Source of the DNA: Planctomycetota bacterium
Lineage (GTDB): Bacteria > Planctomycetota > Phycisphaerae > Phycisphaerales > UBA1924
DNA: 30,669 nt
Direction of reading: 5' to 3'
NCBI GenBank assembly: GCA_023432465.1
Contig: JAEYUO010000047.1
Span: 1 to 30,669, forward strand
Part shown: one piece after another, positions 7,936 to 18,198 of the stretch
How the letters are laid out: every line of letters begins with the position of its first letter
How positions within the stretch are numbered: position 1 is the first letter of the stretch
The notes under the pieces: generated by a model
What the model was told of the DNA's origin: nothing
The model's database searches: none
The model's input: the letters and a program-made list of their open reading frames with translations, nothing else
Position numbers and translations under genes: made by a program

Positions 7936-10900
7936 TTAGAGCTTCAGCAGCTTCGCGGCCAGTTCGATCGGATGCAGCGAGTCTCGACCCGCCCCGTCGT
8001 GAATCTGGTGGCGGCAAGACGTGCCCGGGGCGCAGATGTGCGTGCCGGGACCTGCCGCGCGCGCCGCGGGCAGCAGGGACAACTCCCCGATCTTCATCGA
8101 CAGGTCGTAGCGGTCGGTCGTGAAGCCAAAGCTGCCGGCCATTCCGCAGCACCCCGAATCGAGCACCCTCACCTGATCGCCCAGCAGCCGGCGCAGGAGC
8201 CTCGCGCTGGTCTCTGCACCCCAGAGCGCCTTCTGGTGGCAGTGGCCGTGGAGCAGGGCCCCGCCCTCCGACGTCGCTTCCGCGATCGCCGCGGCGTTGA
8301 GCATCGGCGGCACGGGGTGGCGGTCCCAGTCGCGGTCGATGAAGTCCTCGATCAGCAGCGATCTCTGCGCCAGCGCCTCGCGATCCTGAATCGGGGTCTT
8401 GAGCTTGAGTTGGAGCCAGTCGTCCTTGACCGCGCTCAGGCATGAGGGTTCACAGAACACCACCGCGTGCACGCGGGCATCGCCCGTCGCCGGCCGCAGC
8501 AGCTTCAGCGTGGTATCGATCGAGTCCTGAGCATCTTCCAGAAGTCCGGTGGAGATCATCGCGCGGCCGCAGCACCCCGCACCAAACCCCGTCGCGCCGA
8601 CGACTCCGCCCTCGACCGGAAGCAGGTCGACCACATACCCAAGCGATTCCAGCACCTGGATCGACGCGATACCAATCCGCGGCTCGTTGTATGCAGTAAA
8701 GCAATCGGCAAACAGCACGACTCGCGGCGAATCTGGGGACGGTTCCGGCCGCGTCTTTCGATGTGCAGCAAACCACGAGTACAGCGAAGTCGCAAACGGC
8801 GGCACATCCCGCCGCGGGTCGATCCCAAGCACACGCCGCAGGATCCACTTGGTGAGCCCGAGCCGATTGACCCAGGTGGCGATGCCCGGGGTCATCGAGC
8901 CAAGTCGGTTCAGCAAACGCACATGCCCGAACATCCGAGCGACCAGAGGAGGGGCGCCCTTGGCCGCGTACCGCTGCGCGGCGTACTCAGCCTTGAGCCG
9001 CGCGATATCCACATTGCTCGGGCACTCGCTCTTGCAGGCCTTGCACGACAGGCACAGATTCAGCGTCTCAATGGTCTCGGCATCATCAAAGTTGGGCCTC
9101 GCGCTCTCGCCGAAGCCGGGGCTGAACTGGCCCGAAATCGCCAGCCGCAAGGCATTGCCCCGCCCGCGCGTCGAGTGCCGCTCATCCATCGTGCCCATGT
9201 ACGACGGGCACATGGTGCCGCCGGATCGCTTGCGGCACACGCCAGCGCCGTTGCACTGCTCGGCCGCGCCCAGAAACCCATGCTGGTCAGAAAAATCGAA
9301 GTACGTGCGCACATCGACCCCCGTGTGCGCACCAGCTTGGCCGCGTTCGTGCCCATGGCCGTGGTCCCCGACGACGGTGCGCTCCGCATCCAGTCTGAGG
9401 TTCTGCGCGATCGACTCGACCGGGCCCGGCGCGACAATGTTGCCAGGGTTGAAGATGCCCTTGGGGTCAAAGAGAGCCTTCACCTGACGGAAAGCAGCCA
9501 TCAGCTCCGGGCCGAAGAAACGCTCCAGCAGCGGACCACGCACGCGGCCATCCCCATGCTCGCCGGACATGATCCCCCCGCACGAGCGTGCCAGGTCCGC
9601 GACCTCCACCGCGATGTCGATCATCCGCTGGCGGTCGGCCGCGTCGTGAAGATTGATCATCGGGCGGATGTGCAGCACACCCACGCTCGCGTGTGCCCAA
9701 TATGCCGCGCGGGTGCCATGCCTGCCCACAATCTTCTTGAACTCGCGCACAAACTCCGCGAGCCGCTCGACCGGGACGGCATTGTCTTCGACAAACGTGA
9801 TCGGCTTGCGGCCGCCCTCATCGAGCCCGTGCAGCAGTGGCTCACCGGCCTTGCGGAGTTTCCACGCGGCGAGCATCGCCGCGGCATCGCGGTGGAACGC
9901 GGCACCGCCGGGCAGTACGCCGGGAAGAGACGCAGTAAGCGTCGCAAGACTCTCGAACGCGACGTTGATTTCATTCCCGGCATCAAACGCGAAGAACTCG
10001 ACATACAGCACGGCCTTCGGCTCGCCCGTCTCGGCGTTGGCGCCGGGCAGCAGGTCCACATAGCGGCGGTACTCAATGTTCCCGCGGGCCGCATCCAACA
10101 CGACATCGTCGAGGAGTTCGACGGCCGAGAGCCCGAAGGGCAGGCCCGCATCGAGGATGGGCTTGACCGCGGCGATGGCGTGCTCCAGCGTTTGAAAACT
10201 GATCACCGCCAGACCCTTCGCTATCGGCGTGGGCATCAGCCTCACGCGGGCGCCGAGCGTCGCCGCGAGCGTCCCCTCGCTCCCGGCGAGCAGTGGCACG
10301 AGGTCGAGTGTCTCCGGCGTTGCTCCGGCCTCGATCTGATCAAGGATCATGTCCAGCGCGTAGCCCGCGTTCCGTCGGACGGTCCGCGGGAAGCGCTGAC
10401 GAATCATCTCGCCAAGGGGCCGCACGATCTCGATCACCCCTGACGCAAGCGTGCGAGCCGTCGCGTTCGCCGCCCCGGCATTCGGGCCAAGCCACAGCCG
10501 CTCGCCCGTCCCCAGGCACACATCGAGCCCCACCAAGTTCTCGACCGTGCGACCATAGCGGATGGACCTCGCGCCCGCGGCATTGTTCCCGATGCACCCC
10601 CCCACCGTCGCCTGGCGCGAGGTTGCAGGATCAGGAGCGAAGAACACTCGCTCACCCCGGCGCACCAACTCCTCATTCAACTCATCCACGTTGACGCCGG
10701 GTTCGCACCAGACCATGTGCCCGCGCCAGTTGCCCGCGTGGGTTGCCGGCGGATCGAGCGAAACCTGCTCAACCGTGCCGACCGCGCGGCATCGGGAGGA
10801 CAGGTCCATCACCACCGCACGGTTCGTGCACTGCCCTGCAAGGCTGGTTCCGCCCCCACGTGGCAGGATGGAAATGCCGTTGTCGGCACAGTGACGTACA

Positions 10901-11124
10901 ACCCGCTCCGCCGAGGCGATATCGGTGGGCACGACCACACCCAGCGGTTCGACCTGGTACAACGAGGCATCGGTCGAGTACAACAGCCGGTCGTGGCGAC
11001 CAAAGCGGATCGAGCCCCCCCCGGGGCCCATCGCCTTCGCCAGTCCGCGTTCGATATCAGCGCGTTGAGCCTCCAAGGGTGAAAGCGGCGATCGCACGTT
11101 GTTCAGGACAGGGAGTTGCGCCAT
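7936..11124 (-). CDS. Fused FAD-linked oxidase and iron-sulfur (GlpC/LldE-like) dehydrogenase, YdiJ type
   Basis: A 1062-residue fusion. Residues about 55-290 are the FAD-binding type 4 (VAO/PCMH) domain, with PRGGGTSLAG at 88-97 and GSEGTLAATLG near 281-291. Residues about 300-565 are the FAD-oxidase C-terminal domain, with GEHGDGR at 521-527 and LFDPKGIFNPGNI. Residues about 620-705 hold two ferredoxin-type cluster sites: Cys624, Cys630 and Cys639 (CNGAGVCRK, MCPSYMGT) and CLSCKACKSECPSNV (Cys691-Cys701). Residues about 800-1055 are the heterodisulfide reductase-like CCG domain, with GCCG at 850-853 and 991-994. The same order and length are found in E. coli YdiJ, a D-2-hydroxyglutarate dehydrogenase; D-lactate and glycolate enzymes share the parts. 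It probably oxidises a D-2-hydroxyacid and passes electrons to the respiratory chain. Transcribed alone; the exact substrate is open. Confidence 0.92.
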   Translation of the reverse strand: MAQLPVLNNVRSPLSPLEAQRADIERGLAKAMGPGGGSIRFGRHDRLLYSTDASLYQVEPLGVVVPTDIASAERVVRHCADNGISILPRGGGTSLAGQCTNRAVVMDLSSRCRAVGTVEQVSLDPPATHAGNWRGHMVWCEPGVNVDELNEELVRRGERVFFAPDPATSRQATVGGCIGNNAAGARSIRYGRTVENLVGLDVCLGTGERLWLGPNAGAANATARTLASGVIEIVRPLGEMIRQRFPRTVRRNAGYALDMILDQIEAGATPETLDLVPLLAGSEGTLAATLGARVRLMPTPIAKGLAVISFQTLEHAIAAVKPILDAGLPFGLSAVELLDDVVLDAARGNIEYRRYVDLLPGANAETGEPKAVLYVEFFAFDAGNEINVAFESLATLTASLPGVLPGGAAFHRDAAAMLAAWKLRKAGEPLLHGLDEGGRKPITFVEDNAVPVERLAEFVREFKKIVGRHGTRAAYWAHASVGVLHIRPMINLHDAADRQRMIDIAVEVADLARSCGGIMSGEHGDGRVRGPLLERFFGPELMAAFRQVKALFDPKGIFNPGNIVAPGPVESIAQNLRLDAERTVVGDHGHGHERGQAGAHTGVDVRTYFDFSDQHGFLGAAEQCNGAGVCRKRSGGTMCPSYMGTMDERHSTRGRGNALRLAISGQFSPGFGESARPNFDDAETIETLNLCLSCKACKSECPSNVDIARLKAEYAAQRYAAKGAPPLVARMFGHVRLLNRLGSMTPGIATWVNRLGLTKWILRRVLGIDPRRDVPPFATSLYSWFAAHRKTRPEPSPDSPRVVLFADCFTAYNEPRIGIASIQVLESLGYVVDLLPVEGGVVGATGFGAGCCGRAMISTGLLEDAQDSIDTTLKLLRPATGDARVHAVVFCEPSCLSAVKDDWLQLKLKTPIQDREALAQRSLLIEDFIDRDWDRHPVPPMLNAAAIAEATSEGGALLHGHCHQKALWGAETSARLLRRLLGDQVRVLDSGCCGMAGSFGFTTDRYDLSMKIGELSLLPAARAAGPGTHICAPGTSCRHQIHDGAGRDSLHPIELAAKLLKL

Positions 11125-11259
11125 AGGCGAGGCTTCGTCGTTGCAGGGCGAGCAGATCGGTGGGGCGATGGTAGGGTGGTCCGGGCAGGCCTTGGATGTT
11201 CAGGCTCACCTGCCAGCAGTGGGGACAACACAACGCGAGCGGCCATGAGTCACAAGATC

Positions 11260-11328
11260 GCGGCAGCGCGTGGCAACCGGAACCGATAGAGTTATCGGGG
11301 CCAAGACCCCGCTCCGCCCCGCTGCCGC
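11260..11328 (+). other. Possible structured RNA leader before the DUF4139 gene
   Basis: Nine bases at 11260-11268 (GCGGCAGCG) pair perfectly with 11320-11328 (CGCTGCCGC). Inside are two overlapping and therefore mutually exclusive hairpins: CCGATA/TATCGG around a GAGT loop (11283-11298), and CGGGG/CCCCG around CCAAGA (11296-11311). The closing stem ends 33 bases before the ATG at 11362. A switchable leader is conceivable, but short G+C-rich stems arise easily by chance in such DNA, and I recognise no known riboswitch family. Confidence 0.3.
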
Positions 11329-11361
11329 AGCGATCATCCTCAACACTCCTTGGAGCACCCC

Positions 11362-13566
11362 ATGTCCCTCCGCACACGCAGCTTGCGTCCCGCCCGCAGC
11401 GTTTCTTCGCTCCTTCTTGCCGCCGGTATCGCGTGCTCGGCGGTCGGTGCGACCGCACCACTCACAGCATTCGGGCAGGAGAGCCGAATGGCCGCGGCGG
11501 CCGGACAGGCAGATTCTGTCCCCATCCGGAAGATTGTGCTCTACCGCTCAGGCGTCGGCTACTTCGAGCGCGCCGGCCAGGTCGAGGGCAACGCCGAGAT
11601 CCAGCTCCGCTTCAACGCCGAGCAGATCAACGACATTCTCAAGTCCATGGTGCTCATCGACCGCGATGGCGGTCGCGTTGACACCGTGTCGTACGCATCA
11701 AAGGAACCCCTCGCCAAGCGGCTCGCGTCGTTCGGGTTGAACATCTCCAACAACCCCAGTGTTCCGGAACTGCTGGGGCAGCTTCGCGGCGCGCCGCTGA
11801 GGGTGGTCGTCGCGGGAGAGCAGATCACCGGAACCGTGCTGGGTGTGGAGGAACGGACGCTCCCGCCGCGCGAGAACCAGCAGCCCGTCAAAGTTCCTCA
11901 CCTCAACCTCGTGACGGAAAGCGGCCTGCGTTCGATCGCCATCACCGATGTCTCATCATTTGAGATTCTCGACAAGGAACTCGCGGCGGAACTGAACAAG
12001 GCGCTGGCAACGCTCGCGGAGTATCGCGCGGACCGCACCAAGACGGTGGACCTGCGCTTCGCCGGGCAGGGATCCCGCCGCGTGGTAGTGGGGTACGTCC
12101 ACGAGATGCCGGTGTGGAAGACCTCCTATCGCCTTGTTCTCCCTGAGACCCAGCCCGCAGCGCGGGCGGGGCAGGGCGGCGCGACAAGTGGAGGCGAGGT
12201 CATGCTCCAGGGGTGGGCGATTGTCGAGAACACGACGGATCAGGACTGGAAGGATGTCACGATGGCACTCGTCTCGGGGCGGCCGGTGTCGTTCCAGATG
12301 GACCTGTACGAGCCACTGTACCAGTTCCGCCCGACAATGCCCGTGCCGACGATCCCAGGCGTGATGCCGCGCAGCTATGGCGGCGGGATCAGCGGGTTCG
12401 ACGACACGAGCGAAGGCCTCAACCAAGCCGGAGGAGCCGGGGAACAAGTGATGAGGTCTCGCCGAGTGGGTTCGCCGCCTCCTCCCGCGGCCGCTCCCGC
12501 CATGGAGAGGGCCTTCGCCGATGCCGCCCCCAAGGCAGGGTACACCGGGATCTCCGGCGATGACCTTGCCGACTACGCCGCGGCCTCCCGTGCACAGGCG
12601 GGCGAGGTCGGCGAAGTCTTCCAGTACACACTCGACACCCCGGTAAGCATCGAGCGCCAGCGGTCCGCGATGATCCCGATCCTCACCTCCACCATCCCCG
12701 GCCGCCGCGTCAGCATCTTCAATCTCGCCGACGGCTCCGAGCACCCGATGCGCGGCATCGAGCTCGTCAACGACTCCAGCCTGCAACTCCTCCCCGGGCC
12801 GATCAGCGTCTTCGACGGCGCGGCATACGCGGGCGATGCACAGATCGGTCACGTCGGTCAGGGCGACAAGCGGCTGCTCGCCTACGCGATTGACTTGGAT
12901 GTGGATGCGCAGACCAAGTCCGAAGCCCGCAACACCGTCGTGAAACTCAGAATCGTCGATGGCCTGATCGAGCAGACCATCAAGACCCAGACGAGCCTGA
13001 CGTACACCTTCAAGAACAAGGATGAGAAGCGGCCCCGCACGCTGTTTGTCGAACACCCCAAGCTCGGCGGCGGGTGGGACCTGGTCACCCCGGCAAAGGC
13101 CGACAACGAAACCCAGACACATTACCGGTTCGTCGTCGAAGCGGATGCCGGCAAGCAGGTCGAACTGCCCGTCGTCAGCGAACGAACGATGCGGCAGTCG
13201 ATGGGCGTGCTGGACATGGACATGACCTCGCTCATCGCGTTCCATCGCGACGGCAAGCTCTCTAGCGCCGCGATCGAGGCCGTCCGCAAGGCCGCGGGCA
13301 TGCAGGCGGCGATCAACGAAACCGATCGCCAGATCAACGCGCTCAACGAGCAGACGCGGGCGATCACGGCCGAACAGTCCCGAATCCGCGGCAACATGGG
13401 CACGGTCGAGCGCACCAGCCAGCTCTACACACGCTACGTCACCAAGCTCAACGAGCAGGAAACCGAGCTTGAGGACATCAACGACCGCCGCAACGCCGCA
13501 CAGGAAAAACTCGAGCAGCAACGCCGCGAGTTCAACGAGTACCTGCGCGGCCTGAATGTCGAGTGA
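11362..13566 (+). CDS. Secreted DUF4139-like protein with C-terminal coiled coil
   Basis: A 734-residue exported protein. The start is ATG at 11362, with TTGGAG seven bases upstream; the in-frame TTG at 11350 is part of that ribosome site. A signal peptide spans roughly residues 1-38, cleaving near AFGQE. The N-terminal domain begins with the repeated-strand segment IRKIVLYRSGVGYFER. The middle has LQGWAIVENTTDQDWKDV at about 283-300, the usual DUF4139 form in which an N-T-x-x-D-W segment precedes a dominating strand. Residues about 345-415 are Pro/Gly/Ala-rich and probably unfolded. The last 85 residues are a charged coiled coil (INALNEQTRAI onward). DUF4139 proteins include mucoidy inhibitor A relatives; most have no defined function. 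The gene stands alone, convergent with the MoxR gene 12 bases after its stop. Confidence 0.8.
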   Translation: MSLRTRSLRPARSVSSLLLAAGIACSAVGATAPLTAFGQESRMAAAAGQADSVPIRKIVLYRSGVGYFERAGQVEGNAEIQLRFNAEQINDILKSMVLIDRDGGRVDTVSYASKEPLAKRLASFGLNISNNPSVPELLGQLRGAPLRVVVAGEQITGTVLGVEERTLPPRENQQPVKVPHLNLVTESGLRSIAITDVSSFEILDKELAAELNKALATLAEYRADRTKTVDLRFAGQGSRRVVVGYVHEMPVWKTSYRLVLPETQPAARAGQGGATSGGEVMLQGWAIVENTTDQDWKDVTMALVSGRPVSFQMDLYEPLYQFRPTMPVPTIPGVMPRSYGGGISGFDDTSEGLNQAGGAGEQVMRSRRVGSPPPPAAAPAMERAFADAAPKAGYTGISGDDLADYAAASRAQAGEVGEVFQYTLDTPVSIERQRSAMIPILTSTIPGRRVSIFNLADGSEHPMRGIELVNDSSLQLLPGPISVFDGAAYAGDAQIGHVGQGDKRLLAYAIDLDVDAQTKSEARNTVVKLRIVDGLIEQTIKTQTSLTYTFKNKDEKRPRTLFVEHPKLGGGWDLVTPAKADNETQTHYRFVVEADAGKQVELPVVSERTMRQSMGVLDMDMTSLIAFHRDGKLSSAAIEAVRKAAGMQAAINETDRQINALNEQTRAITAEQSRIRGNMGTVERTSQLYTRYVTKLNEQETELEDINDRRNAAQEKLEQQRREFNEYLRGLNVE

Positions 13567-13578
13567 TCGAGATCGACA

Positions 13579-14607
13579 CTACGCCGGACTTTCAACCGTC
13601 TCCAGCACATCCAGCAGGATCGCCTGCGGCGAACCAGGCGGGTAGCTGTCCTCATCCCCGTGCCGAACCCGCGCGGATGTGTACGCCTTGGCAATGATGC
13701 GGTGCGCACACACCGGCAGGACGTTGGCCGTGATGTCCTCGGGGATGCAGTAGTCGCGCCCGTCCAGCACCGCCGTCGCCCGCGCCGCCTGCGCAAGGGC
13801 GAGCGCGCCGCGCGGCGAGAGCCCGACCTGCAGGTCCTCCCGCTTGCGCGTCGCGTTGGCGATCACAACGATGTAGTCGATGAGCGCCTTCTCGACACGC
13901 ACCGCATCGACCTGCTTCTGGAGCCGCACCACATCATCACGGTGCAGCACCGGCTTGAGGTCGCGCAGCTCGGTGTCCGCCGGTCGCTCCAAGAGCACAC
14001 GCGACTCATCGGCCGCGGACGGGTACCCAAGGCCGATGCGCATCAGAAACCTGTCGAGCTGGTTCTCCGGCAGCAGGTACGTGCCCTCGAAATCAAACGG
14101 GTTCTGCGTCGCGATCAGCATGAATGGCTGCTCGAGCGGATAGGTCCGCCCGTCGATCGTCACCGTCGCCTCGCTCATCGCCTCCAGCAGCGCGGTCTGC
14201 GTCCGCGGCGGGGTGCGATTGATCTCATCGGCCAGGACCACATTGGCGAAGATCGGGCCTTTCTTGAACGAGAACGCCGCTCCTCCTGCGTTCCCCGATC
14301 CTCCTCCGCCGCTGCCGCCCGACCCGTCGCCATTGGCCTTGCCGTTCTCCGAGTCCCCGCGGGAGTAAATCGTCACGCCGAGAATGTCCGAGGGCAGCAG
14401 GTCGGGGGTCAGTTGGACCCTGGAAAATGAGCAATCCACCGACCGTGCCAGCGCAGTAGCCAGCACCGTCTTTCCGACCCCGGGCACATCCTCGATGAGC
14501 ACGTGGCCCTTGGCCAGCAGACAGCAGATCACCTGATCAATCGCTCGCGCGTTCCCCAGAAACACGCGGCAGATGTTCTCACGCAGTAGTTCGATCGGTC
14601 CGGCCAT
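13579..14607 (-). CDS. MoxR-family AAA+ ATPase with Gly/Ser-rich insertion
   Basis: A 342-residue AAA+ protein: Walker A EDVPGVGKT at 39-47, Walker B VLADEIN at 124-130, then RTPPRTQTALLEAMSE, sensor-1 region IATQNPFDFEGTYLLPE and sensor-2 region LSPRGALALAQAA. MoxR proteins act as chaperones, usually working with von Willebrand factor A proteins to insert metals or assemble complexes. Start ATG 14607 gives the normal N-terminus (IELLRENICRVFLG). Residues about 83-109 (bases 14281-14361) form an added Gly/Ser/Asn segment between ILGVTIY and FKKGPIFANVV, where relatives have a short hairpin. The usual DUF58 and VWA neighbours are missing here; the nearest VWA gene is 7 kb away at 21725. A divergent gene starts 99 bases upstream. 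Confidence 0.92.
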   Translation of the reverse strand: MAGPIELLRENICRVFLGNARAIDQVICCLLAKGHVLIEDVPGVGKTVLATALARSVDCSFSRVQLTPDLLPSDILGVTIYSRGDSENGKANGDGSGGSGGGGSGNAGGAAFSFKKGPIFANVVLADEINRTPPRTQTALLEAMSEATVTIDGRTYPLEQPFMLIATQNPFDFEGTYLLPENQLDRFLMRIGLGYPSAADESRVLLERPADTELRDLKPVLHRDDVVRLQKQVDAVRVEKALIDYIVVIANATRKREDLQVGLSPRGALALAQAARATAVLDGRDYCIPEDITANVLPVCAHRIIAKAYTSARVRHGDEDSYPPGSPQAILLDVLETVESPA

Positions 14608-14706
14608 GGAGTACTCACGCCCTCTTGCCGGCGGAGTGCCGGGGTGCACCGGAGTATACGGGCCGCTCTCCGCCGCGGGTCCGCCTTCCGGTTAAGCTGT
14701 GTGGGC

Positions 14707-15687
14707 ATGACCGACCCGCGGCAACATGGTGAGCCACCCCCGCCCGGCGCTGCCGCGCCGCGGCAGGATCTGGGGCACGAACTCGGTGGCGATCTGCCGT
14801 GCGTTGTGTGCGGGTACAACCTTCGCGGCCTCTCCATCCGCGCCTTCTGCCCCGAGTGCGGCACCGGTATCCGGGCGACCATTCTCGCGGTCGTCGATCC
14901 GTTTGCCAGCGAGTTGCAGCCCATCCGGTTTCCGCGCGTGGTGGCCGTGTTGATCAACGCGTGGACGGGCGGCGCGCTCTTCGCGGTCCTGCTCTCGTGG
15001 ATGCCGATTGTCTGCGATCTCGTGAACGCCGCCGGTTGGCGTGTCGAGCGCCCCAACGTCGCTGTCGGCATGCTGATCGCCATGGCTGTTTCGGCGATCG
15101 GCGCGATCGCGTTGATCCGGCCGCACGGCCGTGTCGGAATAATCGGCCCCTCGCTCGCGGTGGTCGGAATCCTGCTCTACATCCCCGCGATCTACGCCCT
15201 CTGGGCATATGTGCAGACCTCCGCCGGCCCGTTCGGTCCCGGGTACTTCTCGCGATGGACTCCGACGCAGTGGGAGACAAGCCTTGGGCTGGCCGTGTGG
15301 GCATCCTTGGCAGCGATCATTCTCTGTCTGCGGCCGATGGCCCGGGTGCTCGTCGCCCGCAGCCTCGCCATCCGCACGGGGCGGGTTGACCGCCAGACGC
15401 TCTACGCGATGGCCGTCGCCGCGGCGATCGCTGCGCTGGGACACGGCCTGGGAGGGCTTTCCGTTTCTCTTGCAGCGGGCGGCCAGCCGCCGGCGCTGGC
15501 AGACCTCGCGCGGATCGGCGGGCTGATCCTGCTCGCGACCGGCTCATTACTGTTCACGGCGGGGGTACTCGGCTCGCTGATCGACACGGTGCGCATCGCG
15601 GGCGCGATCCTCATCCCTGGACCAACACTGCCGCAGGTACTCGCACCCTCTTCGGGTGCCTCGAAGGCGGATGGGACCACGCCATGA
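14707..15687 (+). CDS. Zinc-ribbon integral membrane protein, function unknown
   Basis: A 326-residue protein. A cytosolic N-terminal zinc ribbon uses Cys32, Cys35, Cys48 and Cys51 (CVVCGYNLRGL then FCPECG), a module very common in planctomycete membrane proteins. About six hydrophobic segments follow: near VVAVLINAWTGGALFAVLL, VGMLIAMAVSAIGAIAL, IIGPSLAVVGILLYIPAIY, LAVWASLAAIILCL, YAMAVAAAIAALGHGL and GGLILLATGSLLFTAGVLG. I recognise no transporter or enzyme motif. The start is ATG at 14707, without a strong ribosome site. Its TGA overlaps the ATG of the zincin gene (ATGA at 15684-15687), so the two are probably translationally coupled. Confidence 0.8.
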   Translation: MTDPRQHGEPPPPGAAAPRQDLGHELGGDLPCVVCGYNLRGLSIRAFCPECGTGIRATILAVVDPFASELQPIRFPRVVAVLINAWTGGALFAVLLSWMPIVCDLVNAAGWRVERPNVAVGMLIAMAVSAIGAIALIRPHGRVGIIGPSLAVVGILLYIPAIYALWAYVQTSAGPFGPGYFSRWTPTQWETSLGLAVWASLAAIILCLRPMARVLVARSLAIRTGRVDRQTLYAMAVAAAIAALGHGLGGLSVSLAAGGQPPALADLARIGGLILLATGSLLFTAGVLGSLIDTVRIAGAILIPGPTLPQVLAPSSGASKADGTTP

Positions 15688-16139
15688 CGGATCAGGAGCG
15701 GGAACGATTCGACAGCCTCTTTGAAGATGTCCTCGCCGGGCTCCCAGCCGGCGTGGCCGCGCTTCTTGCGGAAGTACCGGTCATCATGCTCGATCGGCCG
15801 ACACCGGAGATGGTTGAACTGCTCCGGCGCGATGGCCTGCTTGAGCCGGGCGACGGTGGGGAGGATCTGTGCGGACTGCACTCCGGAGTGGGGCTCACGG
15901 AACGAAGCGTCGAGGACCCCGCCAATTGGGGTGCAGATCTTGGCGTTCCGGAACATATCCACCTGTTTCGGGAGGGAATCACCTCCCTTGCCTTTGACAA
16001 CATTGGCGATGACGGCGGGTGGGATCACCCCGAGGCGGATGAAGAGTTGTACGAAGAGATCCGCATCACACTGCTGCATGAACTGGGGCACCACTTCGGG
16101 CTCGAGGAGGAAGACCTCGACGAGTTGGGGTACTCCTGA
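15684..16139 (+). CDS. Metallopeptidase family protein (zincin, DUF1025-like)
   Basis: A 151-residue cytosolic protein of the small minimal-zincin family. The zinc site is HELGH at 132-136, followed by HFGLEEEDLDELGY, where the acidic stretch after HExxH is characteristic. Upstream segments VPVIMLDRP and FREGITSLAFDN also fit. Family members are short, 110-150 residues, and their substrates are unknown. The start codon overlaps the preceding stop by four bases, so expression is tied to the zinc-ribbon membrane protein. That membrane protein could be the partner or target, but this is only an inference from the coupling. Confidence 0.9.
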   Translation: MTDQERERFDSLFEDVLAGLPAGVAALLAEVPVIMLDRPTPEMVELLRRDGLLEPGDGGEDLCGLHSGVGLTERSVEDPANWGADLGVPEHIHLFREGITSLAFDNIGDDGGWDHPEADEELYEEIRITLLHELGHHFGLEEEDLDELGYS

Positions 16140-16154
16140 GGCGATGCGGAAAAG

Positions 16155-16229
16155 GGTGGCTGACGGGACTTGAACCCGCGACCCCGGGAATCACAATCCC
16201 GTGCTCTAACCAACTGAGCTACAACCACC
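16155..16229 (-). tRNA. trnH: tRNA-His (anticodon GTG)
   Basis: Read on the minus strand, the sequence folds into a full cloverleaf of 75 bases, counting the extra 5' G (G-1, at 16229) that pairs with C73 (16155) and marks histidine tRNAs. The acceptor stem is GTGGTTG with CAGCCAC, including one G-U pair. The anticodon stem CGGGA/TCCCG encloses TTGTGAT, with anticodon GTG at 16192-16194. The T arm is GCGGG-TTCAAGT-CCCGT-like. CCA is not encoded: the next bases are CTT. A plausible promoter lies upstream. Confidence 0.96.
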
Positions 16230-16521
16230 AACTTGTCGCCCTGTGACGGGCGGGTGGAGTTTAGGCCGGTCTTCCGGTATTTGTCTCGTGAAGCGGGTCC
16301 CCCCGTTGCTGCGGGCACACCGGCGACCCCGCCCCCCCCACCCCCTTCTCCCCCTCTGTACCCTCGCGGCGGCGGTCCTGTTCCCAGAATCGGTGGAAGC
16401 GGCTATCGTGGTAAATGCCGATGCCCACCCGATGCACCCGCTCGGGCCGGGGTCGGTGTCCGACAAGCCCCAGACCCGGAACACAGATGTTCCGCGCCGA
16501 TTCATCGAGGAGCAACGCAGC
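16230..16521 (+). other. Intergenic region between tRNA-His and pckA
   Basis: No gene is called in these 292 bases. The pckA frame is open through it, but the translation is Pro/Arg-rich and has no start context. It contains a cytosine-rich tract near 16325-16365. TTCCCA (16381-16386) and TATCGT (16404-16409), 17 bases apart, form a weak promoter candidate for pckA that would give an untranslated leader of about 100 bases. Confidence 0.4.
16259..16287 (-). promoter_or_regulatory. Possible sigma-70-type promoter for tRNA-His
   Basis: On the minus strand, GAGACA (16282-16287) and TAAACT (16259-16264) are 17 bases apart and each match four of six consensus positions. Transcription would begin about 20 bases before the tRNA. 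The geometry is right, but the hexamers are imperfect. Confidence 0.35.
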
Positions 16522-18156
<1,635 letters not shown>

Positions 18157-18198
18157 AAGGCGGGGTCATCTTCGCGTGCATCACATCGGGGTCGATCG

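Noticed and set aside
8467..10443. Long plus-strand open frame (658 codons) opposite the flavin/iron-sulfur dehydrogenase
   Set aside because: The opposite strand encodes a complete enzyme with motifs along its whole length. The plus-strand translation is Arg/His-rich with no domain, typical of antisense frames in G+C-rich genes.
11956..13521. Minus-strand open frame (521 codons) opposite the DUF4139 gene
   Set aside because: It mirrors codon bias of the real gene, has no ribosome site and no recognisable domain.
16243..16521. Upstream extension of pckA by 93 codons
   Set aside because: The added part is Pro/Arg-rich with no family similarity, whereas GAGGAG before ATG 16522 and the normal PckA length support the shorter form.
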